64,000 nt of DNA from Bacillota bacterium. Its GTDB lineage: Bacteria; Bacillota; Clostridia; Clostridiales; Clostridiaceae. How positions within the stretch are numbered: the first letter of the stretch is position 1; each line of letters begins with the position of its first letter. The translations under genes were made by a program, and so were the position numbers. The notes below the pieces were generated by a model. The model worked only from the letters and a program-made list of their open reading frames with translations. It was not told the origin of the DNA and made no database searches. Positions 1 to 9,504 of this stretch are shown one piece after another. The stretch is from the NCBI GenBank assembly GCA_023451395.1, contig JAEXZL010000151.1:1-64000 (forward strand), given 5' to 3'.

Positions 1-812
1 CCGCCAGAGGAGCCACCGCCGAAGCCTCCAAAACCGCCACCGCCGGAGGAACCACCTCCAAAGCCACCTCCTCCAAAGCCGCCACCACCGCGTCTTCCAC
101 CACGACGGCCACCGCCAAAGAAGGATTGCCAGAATAAAATCTTAAAGAGTGCTCCAGTTATCCTTCCTCTATTAAAAATCAAGTCTAAAAAGAATAGACC
201 CATTATAATAAATACTGGAAGAGGGGTGCCTTCATCTCCTTTTGAAGAGTAATCTGGAAGCTGAGAATTCTTTTCTAAAGTAACATCATACTCAGAAGCA
301 ATGTCATCAGCTAGCACAGAAAAGGCGTCTTTTATCCCGGAAGCATAATCACCTTCTTGAAAACGAGGTGTAGCAAGATCGTTCATTATTCTAGAGGATT
401 TAGTATCCGTAACGGCTCCTTCTAAGCCTTTACCTACCTCTACTCTCCATTTTCTATCACTTATGGCTACTAGCATCAGGAGACCATTATTCTTACCAGC
501 CTGACCTATGCCCCAGCTTCTGAAAAGACCATTAGCATATTCATTTACATCATATCCATCTAATGAATCTATCACCACCACAGTTGCTTGAGCTGTGGTT
601 TTGTCTTCTAGCTCTTTACCCAAGGATATTAAATAGTCCTTGCTCTCGCTATCAAGGACTCCTACATAATCATTAACGTATTTTAGATTAGTGGGCTTTG
701 GATAGCTTGGGGCTGCTTTAACAGGGATTACACTCACAAGGAGCATAAGTAGTATTAAAACACTGGATAATTTAATTCCTGTTAAGGGAGCTAGTTTAAT
801 TTTTTTCTTCAT
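1..812 (-). CDS. TPM-domain (YgcG-type) membrane protein, partial
   Basis: The gene starts at ATG 812-810 and runs off the left edge of the window, so its C-terminus is missing. About 270 residues are visible. A signal-like hydrophobic N-terminus (residues about 10-33) is followed by a TPM domain with the typical NDY-GVL start, a KNNGLLMLV-type strand and an RVEVGKGLEG motif. Then come a transmembrane segment and a long Gly/Arg/Phe-rich tail with GGGGFGGG and GGGSSGGG runs. This layout is standard for TPM-domain proteins, which are membrane anchored with the TPM domain outside. The gene lies 26 bp downstream of lemA on the same strand, the usual LemA-TPM pair. The exact role is unknown; an envelope or protein quality-control function is an inference. 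Confidence 0.85.
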   Translation of the reverse strand, partial: MKKKIKLAPLTGIKLSSVLILLMLLVSVIPVKAAPSYPKPTNLKYVNDYVGVLDSESKDYLISLGKELEDKTTAQATVVVIDSLDGYDVNEYANGLFRSWGIGQAGKNNGLLMLVAISDRKWRVEVGKGLEGAVTDTKSSRIMNDLATPRFQEGDYASGIKDAFSVLADDIASEYDVTLEKNSQLPDYSSKGDEGTPLPVFIIMGLFFLDLIFNRGRITGALFKILFWQSFFGGGRRGGRRGGGGFGGGGFGGGSSGGGGFGGFGGGSSG

Positions 813-838
813 AAAAAGCTCCTTTACCCATTAGTGTA

Positions 839-1407
839 TTATTTTGAAAAATCTACTATAGGAACTTCTTCTGATCCATTTGCTGCCTTATAGTAGGGCT
901 TTTCATCAAAGTTAAACATTCCAGCTAAAATGTTTGTAGGGAATTTTTTGATCTTAGTGTTGTATGCTGTAACAGATTCGTTATAATCCTGTCTTGCAAT
1001 TAATATTCTATTTTCTGTTCCCTCAAGGTTAACGGTTAAGTCCTTGAAATTCTGGCTTGATTTAAGTTCTGGATAATTTTCAACAACTACCAAAAGTCTT
1101 GATAGGGCTGAAGAAAGCTCTGCATCAGCATTTGCAGTATCCTCTATGGAGGATGAACCAGCAAGCTTAGCTCTTGCATTTGCTATATCAGTGAATATTT
1201 TTTCTTCCTGAGCTGCATATCCCTTTACAGTAGATACAAGATTAGGTATTAAATCAGATCTCCTTTGAAGCTGAGTATCTATATTTGATGCAGAAGTTTG
1301 CACCTTTTGATCCAGGGAAACAAGACCGTTATAGCTTCCTACTACAGGTAATATTACAATTGCAGTACAACTATGACAATTAGTACTGTTTTTAATGTTT
1401 TATTCAT
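839..1407 (-). pseudogene. lemA: LemA family protein, frameshifted near the N-terminus
   Basis: The conserved LemA body is intact from about residue 30 to the end (VQTSASNIDTQLQRRSDLIP, then VKGYAAQE, with NFDEKPYYKA near the C-terminus). The natural start is ATG 1407-1405, with AGGAGG seven bases upstream. That reading frame covers MNKTLKTVLIVIVV and then meets a stop. The next frame continues as AIVILPVVGSYNGLVSLDQ. One base is therefore missing near 1364-1369, inside the single membrane anchor. A GTG at 1303 could start a protein without the anchor, but it lacks a convincing ribosome binding site. It is either a real frameshift mutation or a sequencing error. LemA family proteins are small membrane-anchored helical proteins of unclear function, commonly paired with TPM proteins as here. 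Confidence 0.8.
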
Positions 1408-1635
1408 AGCATCCTCCTATTTTTAAAAAGTCCATATTAGCTATCATTTATTATATAATATATACTAATATAGCTTATATTGTTATAGTACCAATTATAC
1501 CATAATTAATATTAATGTTAATCATAGGCTTCTTTCATAAAATAAATTTTATATAAAAATCATAGGCAACTATAGAAGATGAATTTAAAAATTGATATTA
1601 TGTAAAGAATAAGAATATAAAGGAGGAAGGTGCAG

Positions 1636-1938
1636 ATGGCAAGAAAAAGCACAAGAAATAACAAGTTTTTATTTAATTCTAAGGATATTACATCTCCAAA
1701 GGTTTATGCCTTTTTAGTTAAGCTTGTTAATGAGGATAGAGAAGATCTAGCAGAAAAGGCCTTGAGGGCAGATTATTTATTAAACTATGCACAAAGCTGT
1801 ATAAAACAGAAAGATAAAGCTGAAGCAAAAACAGCCTTAGAAAAGGTAAAGGATAGATTGGATGAAATAAAAGCTGAAGGCTTTGATCCAGAACAGCTTC
1901 AATATTTATATGAGGGAACACTGAATAAGGTATTATAA
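1636..1938 (+). CDS. Small helical protein of unknown function
   Basis: A 100-residue basic, helical protein without signal peptide or membrane segments. ATG 1636 is preferred over an in-frame GTG two codons upstream because AAAGGAGG lies nine bases before it. The C-terminal half is rich in Lys, Glu and Ala and looks like a helical hairpin. I do not recognise the family. It stands alone, divergent from lemA. Confidence 0.7.
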   Translation: MARKSTRNNKFLFNSKDITSPKVYAFLVKLVNEDREDLAEKALRADYLLNYAQSCIKQKDKAEAKTALEKVKDRLDEIKAEGFDPEQLQYLYEGTLNKVL

Positions 1939-2190
1939 ACTTTTAAATGGAGCTGTTTTTTTCAAGGAGAAGGATAATTATTGATAACATTTTTAGAAGA
2001 ATATGAACAGATTATTAATAATGCTATCTCTTAGAAAAGTATGTATATAAACTATTACAATATTCAAAAAACTTAACTCAACGTTAATAAACATGCCATT
2101 TTTATCCTTTGACATTCGGAAAAAATAATGTTATCGTTAACATAAGAAGAAGCTTCTTTTTAAATATAAAAAAAGTACTTAGCCCAATTA

Positions 2191-2489
2191 GGAAGTAAGA
2201 GGTTAGAAGTAAAAAGTTAGAAGTTAGAAGTAAGAACTAAGAACTAAGAACTAAGAGATTAGAGATAAGGACTTAGAACTAAGGGATAAGAACTTAGAGA
2301 TAAGGACTTAGAATTAAGAAATAAGAGCTTAGAACTTAGAGTAAGAGTTAATAGGAAGTAAGAGTAAAGTAATAAGAAGCAAGAAGTTTAGAGTTAAGAA
2401 GTGTAGAATCTAAGATTAAAAAGTTGTGGATTAAAGGTTCTAAGAATTAAGAGTAAGGATTTGAATTTAAGGGCTAAGAACTAAGAAAG
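2191..2489 (+). repeat. Degenerate 8-bp-period tandem repeat tract
   Basis: About 300 bp are built from variants of an 8-bp unit (AGTTAGAA at the left, then AAGAACTA and ACTTAGAA). Runs of three or more exact units occur near 2211-2235 and 2238-2260, and the tract decays to the right. The period is not a multiple of three and the unit contains TAA or TAG, so no forward frame stays open. It occupies much of the 900-bp gap between 1939 and 2840, in which no convincing gene is visible. Confidence 0.75.
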
Positions 2490-2775
2490 AGGTGAGACCA
2501 CCTAACTGAATAAGGGTTTTAAAAAGTCTCTTAAGCTTTCCAAAGTAGTAACTTGTAATAGGTTTTTAAGGAGTTTGCCTTGGGATTTTGTTAATCTCTA
2601 GTTTTGAAGTAATCTGATGAAAGCTGCCGTAGCGGCTGGTTGTAATACCAATAAATAGGTTACTCAATAAAGATAAGATTAGAGTAGAAAGGCAGAAATG
2701 TAAAAGGGAAGGCTTAAATAGCAACAATATTTAGTTTAAGGAGAAAGGCCTTTGGAAGAACAATTTAATAAAGGC

Positions 2776-2830
2776 AGAAGTCGGTAACAATAATTCCTAG
2801 GAATTATATATGTACCGGCTTCTGTTTTTT
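2776..2830 (+). terminator. Hairpin with U tract
   Basis: An 11-bp stem (AGAAGTCGGTA against TACCGGCTTCT, one G-U pair) encloses a loop with the palindrome AATTCCTAGGAATT and is followed by eight T. It points rightward although no forward gene precedes it closely, so it may end a non-coding transcript crossing 1939-2775. Confidence 0.55.
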
Positions 2831-2840
2831 TTGATTTAGC

Positions 2841-3404
2841 TTAAAGTTCCTTAAAGGAGTTAGCTATTTCTTCATAAATTTTTTGATACTCATCATATTT
2901 GCTTTGTAATGTCCAGGAGATAATTTGATGAAAATTATCTTCAGATTCAATGACTGTAGTAAGATATGCTACCTTAATCTTGTCCAATTCTCCTGTAAGC
3001 TTAAACTGAAGAGCCTTTTGACCATTTATAGTAATTTCCTTAGGTTCACTTAACTCAGCGTTTTGAATACCGGAAGCCATATTTCCAGAGATTACATCAT
3101 AGTAATCTTTGAGAGTAAAGCTGTCGGAAAAATCTGCCTTGCTTTCTGAAAGAGTAATGGTGTACTGCTCTTTTGATATATTTGCAACTTGTATGTTTGC
3201 TATATCATTTAGCTGATCAGTTTCTTTCCATCCCTCAGGAATACTAATCTCAATAAGCTTATCACTGCTTGCCACTGTTTTGGTTTTAGCCTCAGGGGCT
3301 TTTCCACCTTCACCCTTTTCAGAAGGTGCTGAGCTACAGCCAGATAATATTATAGTGGCAACTAGCAAAAAGCTTAAAATAATAGATGATTTTTTTATTC
3401 TCAT
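2841..3404 (-). CDS. PsbP-like lipoprotein
   Basis: A 187-residue predicted lipoprotein. The N-terminus is a basic then hydrophobic signal ending in the lipobox LSGC (Cys about residue 23), followed by a Ser/Pro/Glu-rich linker. The C-terminal 140 residues (from ISIPEGWKET to IANSFKEL) resemble the small alpha/beta fold of PsbP-like lipoproteins, with the usual pattern of a Trp-rich strand and a terminal helix. The start is ATG 3404 with AGGAGG just upstream. It should be anchored on the outer face of the cytoplasmic membrane. Substrate and partners are unknown and it is monocistronic. Confidence 0.75.
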   Translation of the reverse strand: MRIKKSSIILSFLLVATIILSGCSSAPSEKGEGGKAPEAKTKTVASSDKLIEISIPEGWKETDQLNDIANIQVANISKEQYTITLSESKADFSDSFTLKDYYDVISGNMASGIQNAELSEPKEITINGQKALQFKLTGELDKIKVAYLTTVIESEDNFHQIISWTLQSKYDEYQKIYEEIANSFKEL

Positions 3405-3657
3405 AAATACCTCCTAAATTTGTTATTTTATTTTATTTTATTTTATCATATTTTTCCTTATTTAAAACTAATTAATAGCAAATATTTTCAAATCATTATA
3501 ATTGATAAAGAAGGAAAATGAAACAATTGAAACTTATTTAAAGGCTAGTTTTAAAGTTCGTATTTTTTCTTTGCTGATAGATGTATATTCAATATAACAT
3601 GCTTAATTTAAAAAAGGGATAGATAGGATTAGATTATACTGGAATAAAATTAAAAAG

Positions 3658-3695
3658 TACGAATAAATTGTATTGAATATTTTTTATTATTCGTA
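3658..3695 (+). promoter_or_regulatory. Inverted repeat upstream of the purine permease
   Basis: TACGAATA (3658-3665) and TATTCGTA (3688-3695) form a perfect 8-bp inverted repeat about 55 bp before the permease start. It could be an operator or leader hairpin. It does not match the purine riboswitch consensus. Confidence 0.3.
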
Positions 3696-3750
3696 TACAA
3701 TAAAAGTTGTGACTGGTAAATATTATAAGAAGTTTAAGGATGGTGTTTTT

Positions 3751-5145
3751 ATGGAAAGATTTTTCAAATTGAAAGAAATGGGGACGGATGTTAAAACAGA
3801 AATTCTTGCTGGCTTTACCACGTTTCTTACAATGGCCTATATTATATTCGTTAATCCTACTATGTTATCAATGACAGGTATGGATAAAGGTGCCGTTTTT
3901 GTTGCTACAATTTTGGCTGCAGCCATTGGTACTTTTATTATGGCTTTTGTTGCCAACGTTCCTTTTGCCCAAGCACCGGGAATGGGACTTAATGCCTTTT
4001 TCACCTTTACAGTAGTTTTTGGTATGGGTTTTAGCTGGGAACAGGCTCTAGCTATGGTTTTTATTTGTGGAATTTTAAATATTATTATTACAGTAACCAA
4101 AATCCGTAAAATGATAATAAAGGCAATACCAACCTCTCTTCAATATGCTATCAGCGGTGGCATTGGTCTATTCATTGCTTATATTGGAGTTAAACAAGCC
4201 CACTTCATTCAGTTTACCGCTGAAGGAGTAGATAAGCTTTCTGCAGTAGGTGAAGGAGGGGTATTTATTGATGTTGTACCTGCAATGGTAAATTTCACTG
4301 ACCCGGTGGCACAGCTTGCTCTTATAGGACTAATAATTACAGTGGTTTTAATGATTAAGAAATCAAAAAGCGCAATTTTAATAGGTATATTAGCAACCAC
4401 TATCCTTGGAATATTCTTTGGAATAACGCAGCTGCCTAATTTATCAGAGGTTAACTTTGCAGTACCAAGTCTTTCTCCAACATTATTTAAAATGGACTTT
4501 GCTGGTCTTTTCGAAAATTCTCAGAAGACCTTTGTAGCTATAATTACAATTTTTGCCTTCTCTTTGACAGATACCTTTGATACTATAGGAACCTTCTTAG
4601 GAACCGGAAGAAAATCTGGAATCTTTGACATTCATGATGAAGAATCTGTGGAAAAGGGCACTGGCTTCTCCTCAAAACTTGAAAAGGCTCTTTTTGCTGA
4701 TGCAACAGCTACTTCTATTGGAGCTTTATTAGGTACAAGCAATACCACTACCTATGTGGAAAGTGCTGCAGGTATAAGCCAGGGAGGTAGGACAGGACTT
4801 ACTTCAGTTGTAACAGGAGTGCTTTTCCTTCTTTGTCTCTTTATAGCACCTATAGCAGGCATGGTTCCTGAAGCGGCTACTGCTCCAGCACTTATAGTTG
4901 TGGGAATTCTTATGGCAGAATCACTTATGAAGATAGATTGGGCGGATATAAACATTGCCATTCCTGCCTTTTTCACCGTTATATTTATGCCCTTTGCTTA
5001 CAGTATTACTACAGGAGTAGCAGCGGGATTTTTATTCTATAGCTTAGGAGCTTTAATTAGAGGAAAGGGTAAGGAGATCCATCCTATTTTATATATTGTT
5101 ACTTTGCTATTTATAGTAAGTTATGTATTAAACGCATTTATCTAA
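3751..5145 (+). CDS. NCS2-family (AzgA/PbuG-like) purine permease
   Basis: A polytopic membrane transporter of 464 residues with about 12 membrane segments. It begins MERFFKLKEMG, the conserved start of the guanine/hypoxanthine permease group, and carries the family motifs TFLTMAYIIFVNP, QAPGMGLNAFF and LTDTFDTIGTF. This supports proton-coupled uptake of hypoxanthine, guanine or adenine. ATG 3751 is chosen because the 26 residues encoded by a longer reading frame have no family character and lie over the 3658-3695 inverted repeat. The gene is monocistronic and followed by a hairpin. The substrate among purines cannot be fixed from sequence. Confidence 0.9.
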   Translation: MERFFKLKEMGTDVKTEILAGFTTFLTMAYIIFVNPTMLSMTGMDKGAVFVATILAAAIGTFIMAFVANVPFAQAPGMGLNAFFTFTVVFGMGFSWEQALAMVFICGILNIIITVTKIRKMIIKAIPTSLQYAISGGIGLFIAYIGVKQAHFIQFTAEGVDKLSAVGEGGVFIDVVPAMVNFTDPVAQLALIGLIITVVLMIKKSKSAILIGILATTILGIFFGITQLPNLSEVNFAVPSLSPTLFKMDFAGLFENSQKTFVAIITIFAFSLTDTFDTIGTFLGTGRKSGIFDIHDEESVEKGTGFSSKLEKALFADATATSIGALLGTSNTTTYVESAAGISQGGRTGLTSVVTGVLFLLCLFIAPIAGMVPEAATAPALIVVGILMAESLMKIDWADINIAIPAFFTVIFMPFAYSITTGVAAGFLFYSLGALIRGKGKEIHPILYIVTLLFIVSYVLNAFI

Positions 5146-5160
5146 TAACCTTTGAATTTT

Positions 5161-5197
5161 CTAATGCCTCTTTTGGTCCTCCCTTGAGAGGCATTAG
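5161..5197 (+). terminator. Hairpin downstream of the permease
   Basis: An 11-bp perfect stem (CTAATGCCTCT and AGAGGCATTAG) lies 16 bp after the stop codon. The U tract is poor, so it may be a weak terminator or an mRNA 3'-end stabiliser. Confidence 0.5.
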
Positions 5198-5339
5198 AAG
5201 AATAATAAGGCTAAAGTTAATATATGAAAAGTATGGAGACAGTATCTTTTAGTAGAAACTTAAGCTAGGATAGGCTAAGATATTAATTAATGAAATATTT
5301 ATTCAAAGAGTTAAGTATTTACTAAAGGGGGTAACGAAA

Positions 5340-6293
5340 ATGAACATAGTGTTATTAGAGCCTTTAGCTGTTAGCAATGAGGTGCTTGAAGAGCTTAGTA
5401 AGGGGCTTATAGAAATGGGGCATAGCTTTAAAAGCTATGATACAGTAGAGAAAAATAAAGAGATTCTAATGGAAAGGGTAAGGGATGCGGAAGTTTTAAT
5501 TATTGCAAACAATCCTCTTACCGGTGATGTAATAAGAGCTGCAGAGAAGCTTAAATACATTGCTGTAGCCTTTACTGGTGTAGACCATGTGGATAAAGAT
5601 GCCTGCCTTGAAAGAGGGATAAAGGTGTCCAATGCTTCAGGGTATTCCACGGATTCTGTAGCAGAGCTTGCTATAGCTCTAATAATCAATGCTTTAAGAA
5701 ATGTTATTCCCTGTGATAATAGAGTTAGGCATGGAGGAACAAAAGAAGGCCTAGTAGGCTTTGAGCTCAAGGGGAAAACTGTAGGGATAATAGGTACAGG
5801 AGCCATTGGCCTTAGGGTAGCAGAACTTTTGAAGCCCTTTAAATGCAGAATTTTAGGCTATAGCAGAAGCAGAAAACTAGAGGCTGAAGAATTAGGAATT
5901 GAATATGTAAGTCTTTCAGAGCTTTTAAGAGAAAGTGATATTGTAACGCTGCATACTCCATTAAATGAGGAAACTAAGGGACTGATTAATGAAGATAGAA
6001 TTAAAGAAATGAAAAAAAGCTCTATTCTTATAAATCTTTCTAGGGGTCCTGTAGTTGATAGTAATGCCCTAGCAGAGGCTTTAAATGCAGATAGAATTGC
6101 AGCGGCAGCAATTGATGTTTTTGAAAATGAGCCGCCAATTTCAGAAAATCATCCTTTGTTAAAAGCTAAGAATACCATAGCAACTCCTCATATAGCCTTT
6201 GCTACCAAGGAGTCTATGATTAAGAGAGCAGAGATAACCTTTGATAATGTTTATGCTTATTTAAAGGGTGAAGTTAAAAATAGGGTTTTTTAG
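5340..6293 (+). CDS. D-isomer specific 2-hydroxyacid dehydrogenase
   Basis: A 317-residue NAD(P)-dependent dehydrogenase of the phosphoglycerate dehydrogenase/glyoxylate reductase superfamily. The Rossmann motif GIIGTGAIG lies near residue 150. The catalytic Arg is in NLSRGPVVD, the Glu in ENEPP and the His in TPHIAFAT, the standard triad. The Shine-Dalgarno AAAGGGGGTAA precedes the ATG. Length matches the short members that lack an ACT domain, so a role as the committed serine-biosynthesis enzyme is less likely than reduction of a small 2-keto acid or glyoxylate/hydroxypyruvate. No pathway genes adjoin it, so the substrate is open. Confidence 0.88.
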   Translation: MNIVLLEPLAVSNEVLEELSKGLIEMGHSFKSYDTVEKNKEILMERVRDAEVLIIANNPLTGDVIRAAEKLKYIAVAFTGVDHVDKDACLERGIKVSNASGYSTDSVAELAIALIINALRNVIPCDNRVRHGGTKEGLVGFELKGKTVGIIGTGAIGLRVAELLKPFKCRILGYSRSRKLEAEELGIEYVSLSELLRESDIVTLHTPLNEETKGLINEDRIKEMKKSSILINLSRGPVVDSNALAEALNADRIAAAAIDVFENEPPISENHPLLKAKNTIATPHIAFATKESMIKRAEITFDNVYAYLKGEVKNRVF

Positions 6294-6334
6294 GAATTAT
6301 TTATCATACTGAGGAAGTTAAGATAATTCTTTCT

Positions 6335-6383
6335 GAGCTTATTTAGGATTTTCATATTTGGAATCTTAAATAAGCTCTTTTTT
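6335..6383 (+). terminator. Rho-independent terminator
   Basis: A 16-base arm GAGCTTATTTAGGATT pairs with AATCTTAAATAAGCTC and is followed by six T. It ends the dehydrogenase transcript. The remaining 270 bp to the next gene hold only a weak promoter-like TATAAT at 6577-6582. Confidence 0.85.
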
Positions 6384-6653
6384 AATTCTAAAAATTATAT
6401 GATAAATAAATTTTACTTAATTAATAGTGATATCTATCATATTATTTACGTAATCGGAGAGCTTTACTTGGAGTTTTGTGTTTATTTAATGGGGTTTCTT
6501 ATAATAAATTTAACATTAATATAAAATAGTATAAAATTATGTATAAAGTAGCTTTATTTTCTTGGTGATTACTGGTTATAATAATGATATATAGAAATAA
6601 TAGAAAATTTTTAGTTTTCATGTAGAATATTTAAAAAATAAAGGGGTCTGGAA

Positions 6654-9437
6654 ATGTTAAAGGAAGAGATTCTACAATATGTAAAAGAGCATACAAGCAC
6701 TGTAGATCTTCATTGTCTGCCTTATAACTTAACAGCAGAGGGAATGGCTAATATATTTAAGGTAAAAAGGAATACAATAAGTCAATACCTTAATGAGTTC
6801 GTATCTAAAAATTATTGCTTTAAAATTACATCAAGGCCAGTACACTTCCTGCATAAAGCTGTTTTTGAAGAAAATTATTTTTTGGTATCAAGGCAATCAT
6901 ATGCAACAATTTATGACCTTAAGAGTGAGAGCAAGAATAAAGATAAAAACTCAAATTTAAGTGGAGACATGGCTTCCTGTGAAGAATCGATATTTTCTCA
7001 AGTGATTGGTTATGATGGGAGCTTAAAAAAAGCAATTACAGAAATTCAAGCTTCAATTTTTTACCCGAACAATAGTCTTCCGATTCTACTGACAGGCGAA
7101 ACTGGTACTGGTAAAAGCTATATTGCTAGTATAGTACATAAATATGCAATTGAAAAAGGCGTATTAAAAAAGGGAGCTCCTTTTATAATTTTTAACTGTG
7201 CACAATATGTCAACAATCCTGAACTTTTATCCAGTAACTTATTTGGATATATAAAGGGGGCATTTACAGGAGCGGACTCTGATTTTAAAGGTGTCCTTGA
7301 AGCTGCTGATGGAGGAATTCTTTTTTTAGATGAGGTGCATAGATTAAATTCCGAGGGCCAAGAAAAACTATTTGTTTTTTTAGATCAGGGGAAATATAGA
7401 AGAGTAGGGGAAAGTGAAGGGTGGCACCATTCAAATGTTCGATTAATTGCTGCCACTACAGAGAATCTAAGTGACTTTTTTTTATTAACATTTTTGAGAA
7501 GGTTTCCGATTCATATTAAAATCCCAAATTTAAAGGAAAGGGGTTCAGAAGAAAGAGCCCAGCTTATTTTTAATTTTTTTATTCAAGAAGCGTGTTTTTT
7601 AAGGAAGAATATCCTTATTTCCAAGAAAGTATTATCCGTTCTAGATGAGTATTCCTTTAAGGGTAATATAGGAATGCTAAAAAATGTTGTTAAATATATT
7701 TGTGCAAGTATACATGCAAAAAATCAAGAGGTAGAAGAAATTAAAATCAATCTGCTGGATTTGCCTGAATACTTATTAAGGGAGGTAGAAAGCTTTAACT
7801 CCTACCACTTCTCCAGTCAGGAATCAGTATTAATAACTCCAGGGATGAGAATGCAGGAGGTTAGTAAGAACACTGATAAGAAGGGAAAAGCCATAGAAAA
7901 CCTATTTTTATCTATATGGAGAGAGTATCAGCGGTATAAGTCAAATCATAGATCTAGGGAACAATTTGAAGGTGAGTGCTTTAGGGAAATTAATATACTT
8001 TTTGATAAATTAGTATATGAGCAGAAATCTCATAGTGAAGACGTAATAATACAGTACATATCAAATAGTGCTCAGGGAATTTCTCGATATCTGGAATACA
8101 ATTATAGTTTTCATCTAAGTGGAAACAATATATTGGCTATAGTAGTTTATATGTACTATAGAAATAATAATCTTGAAGTGAATGAAAAGATGATTAAGCT
8201 TTTATTGGAATATGTACAAGCAAAATGCAAGAGTGAGCTGAAAATTGCTAGTCACATCCTAGCTTTAATTAATACTAATATAGACTTAAAGATTATGAAG
8301 AGTGATGAAATTATAGTTTCCTTATATTTAAAAGGCTGCAGTGTTTCAACAAGAAAAAGTCATACCAGAGCAATAATACTTGCCCATGGTTATGCAACAG
8401 CAAGCAGCATTGCAAATACTGTTAACAGATTCCTAAAAGAAAATATTTTCGATGCCTTTGATATGTCCTTTGACTTTAATATAAATGATATAATTCAGAG
8501 GGTTCTTCAATACATTAAAGAAAATGACATAGAGCGAGGCTTAGTGATTTTAGTAGACATGGGAACTTTATGGGATATATATACTCCTTTAAAGCAATTT
8601 TTAAAGGAACCAGTGGTTATAATTAATAATGTATCAACTCAATTAGCATTGCAAACTGGCTCCCTTCTCCTAGAGGATAGTCCATTAGAAGAAATGGTAA
8701 AGCTTCTTAAAAACTCTAATCTAATTGATTGTAAAATATTTTACCCAGAAGATAATAAACAAAAGGCTGTATTAACCTGCTGTGCTACAGGAATCGGTAC
8801 AGCTATTAAATTAAGAGATATGGTAAGAGCTAGTATTCCTGAAGGATTAGATATAAATGTAATTTCTTATGATTATAAAAGCTTAAGGGTTAATGGTGTT
8901 AAGGATTCAATATTTAAGGAGTTAGATGTAATTGGAATAATAGGAACAATAGATCCGGGTATCCATGGGGTGGAATATTTAGCTCTAGAGCAGCTAATAT
9001 CGGGGGAAGCTGTGAAAAAGCTATATAAAATATTACATCCAATTACTGATAATGGTCAAATTGGAGCCTTCAACGATAATCTTGTAAAACAGTTTACCTT
9101 GGAAAGATTAATAGAAAAACAAACAATATTGGATTCCAATAAAATCATAAGTCAGATTGAAGAATGTTTGGAGCAATATACATTCCTTACAGGAAGTCAA
9201 CTTAGTAACAATAAAAAGCATGCAATATATTTTCATGTAGCATGTATGACAGAAAGGCTTATAAGAAAGATGCCTGTAGATATAATAGATGCTAATGACA
9301 GTGTCGTAAATAGCCTAACAAAAGAATTCAATATTATAAAAAAATCCTTTAGTGGCATTGAAAAGCATTACAGTGTCGAAATACCTACTTCTGAATTGTA
9401 CTATATATATAATATTCTCTTTAGCTCGGATGTTTGA
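6654..9437 (+). CDS. levR: LevR-type sigma-54-dependent transcriptional activator
   Basis: A 927-residue activator with the LevR layout. A winged-helix-like N-terminus (about residues 20-60) is followed by a sigma-54 AAA+ domain with Walker A GETGTGKS (148-155), the sigma-54 contact loop GAFTGA (202-207) and Walker B ILFLDE. Next come PRD1 (about 420-530), an EIIA-like domain with HG near residue 577, an EIIB-like domain with paired Cys near 707, and PRD2 (about 815-927) containing FHVACMTERL. In this family, PTS-dependent phosphorylation of PRD and EII-like domains sets activity according to sugar flux. A -24/-12 promoter lies immediately downstream before the aldolase gene, so it almost certainly controls the adjacent PTS operon. 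Confidence 0.92.
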   Translation: MLKEEILQYVKEHTSTVDLHCLPYNLTAEGMANIFKVKRNTISQYLNEFVSKNYCFKITSRPVHFLHKAVFEENYFLVSRQSYATIYDLKSESKNKDKNSNLSGDMASCEESIFSQVIGYDGSLKKAITEIQASIFYPNNSLPILLTGETGTGKSYIASIVHKYAIEKGVLKKGAPFIIFNCAQYVNNPELLSSNLFGYIKGAFTGADSDFKGVLEAADGGILFLDEVHRLNSEGQEKLFVFLDQGKYRRVGESEGWHHSNVRLIAATTENLSDFFLLTFLRRFPIHIKIPNLKERGSEERAQLIFNFFIQEACFLRKNILISKKVLSVLDEYSFKGNIGMLKNVVKYICASIHAKNQEVEEIKINLLDLPEYLLREVESFNSYHFSSQESVLITPGMRMQEVSKNTDKKGKAIENLFLSIWREYQRYKSNHRSREQFEGECFREINILFDKLVYEQKSHSEDVIIQYISNSAQGISRYLEYNYSFHLSGNNILAIVVYMYYRNNNLEVNEKMIKLLLEYVQAKCKSELKIASHILALINTNIDLKIMKSDEIIVSLYLKGCSVSTRKSHTRAIILAHGYATASSIANTVNRFLKENIFDAFDMSFDFNINDIIQRVLQYIKENDIERGLVILVDMGTLWDIYTPLKQFLKEPVVIINNVSTQLALQTGSLLLEDSPLEEMVKLLKNSNLIDCKIFYPEDNKQKAVLTCCATGIGTAIKLRDMVRASIPEGLDINVISYDYKSLRVNGVKDSIFKELDVIGIIGTIDPGIHGVEYLALEQLISGEAVKKLYKILHPITDNGQIGAFNDNLVKQFTLERLIEKQTILDSNKIISQIEECLEQYTFLTGSQLSNNKKHAIYFHVACMTERLIRKMPVDIIDANDSVVNSLTKEFNIIKKSFSGIEKHYSVEIPTSELYYIYNILFSSDV

Positions 9438-9470
9438 ATTACATAATTAAAAATACTAATAAGCAATTGT

Positions 9471-9504
9471 AAAAGTTATGTCGACACAGTTTGGCATAAC
9501 TTTT
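9471..9504. promoter_or_regulatory. 10-bp inverted repeat overlapping the sigma-54 promoter
   Basis: AAAAGTTATG (9471-9480) and CATAACTTTT (9495-9504) are perfect inverted arms separated by 14 bp. The right arm lies inside the -24/-12 promoter. As RNA it would form a hairpin with a T-rich tail and could end levR transcription; as DNA it could bind a regulator. Confidence 0.6.

Noticed and set aside
1981..2034. 17-codon TTG frame behind AAGGAGAAGG
   Set aside because: Too short and not protein-like enough to support; it could be a gene remnant but nothing matches downstream.
2191..2489. CRISPR array
   Set aside because: The repeats are 8 bp, tandem and without spacers, and no cas genes are present.
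2500..2760. Structured non-coding RNA such as 6S RNA
   Set aside because: Small hairpins are present but no known RNA signature could be recognised.
3541..3750. Purine riboswitch before the permease
   Set aside because: The conserved loop sequences of the purine aptamer are absent; only a simple inverted repeat is present.
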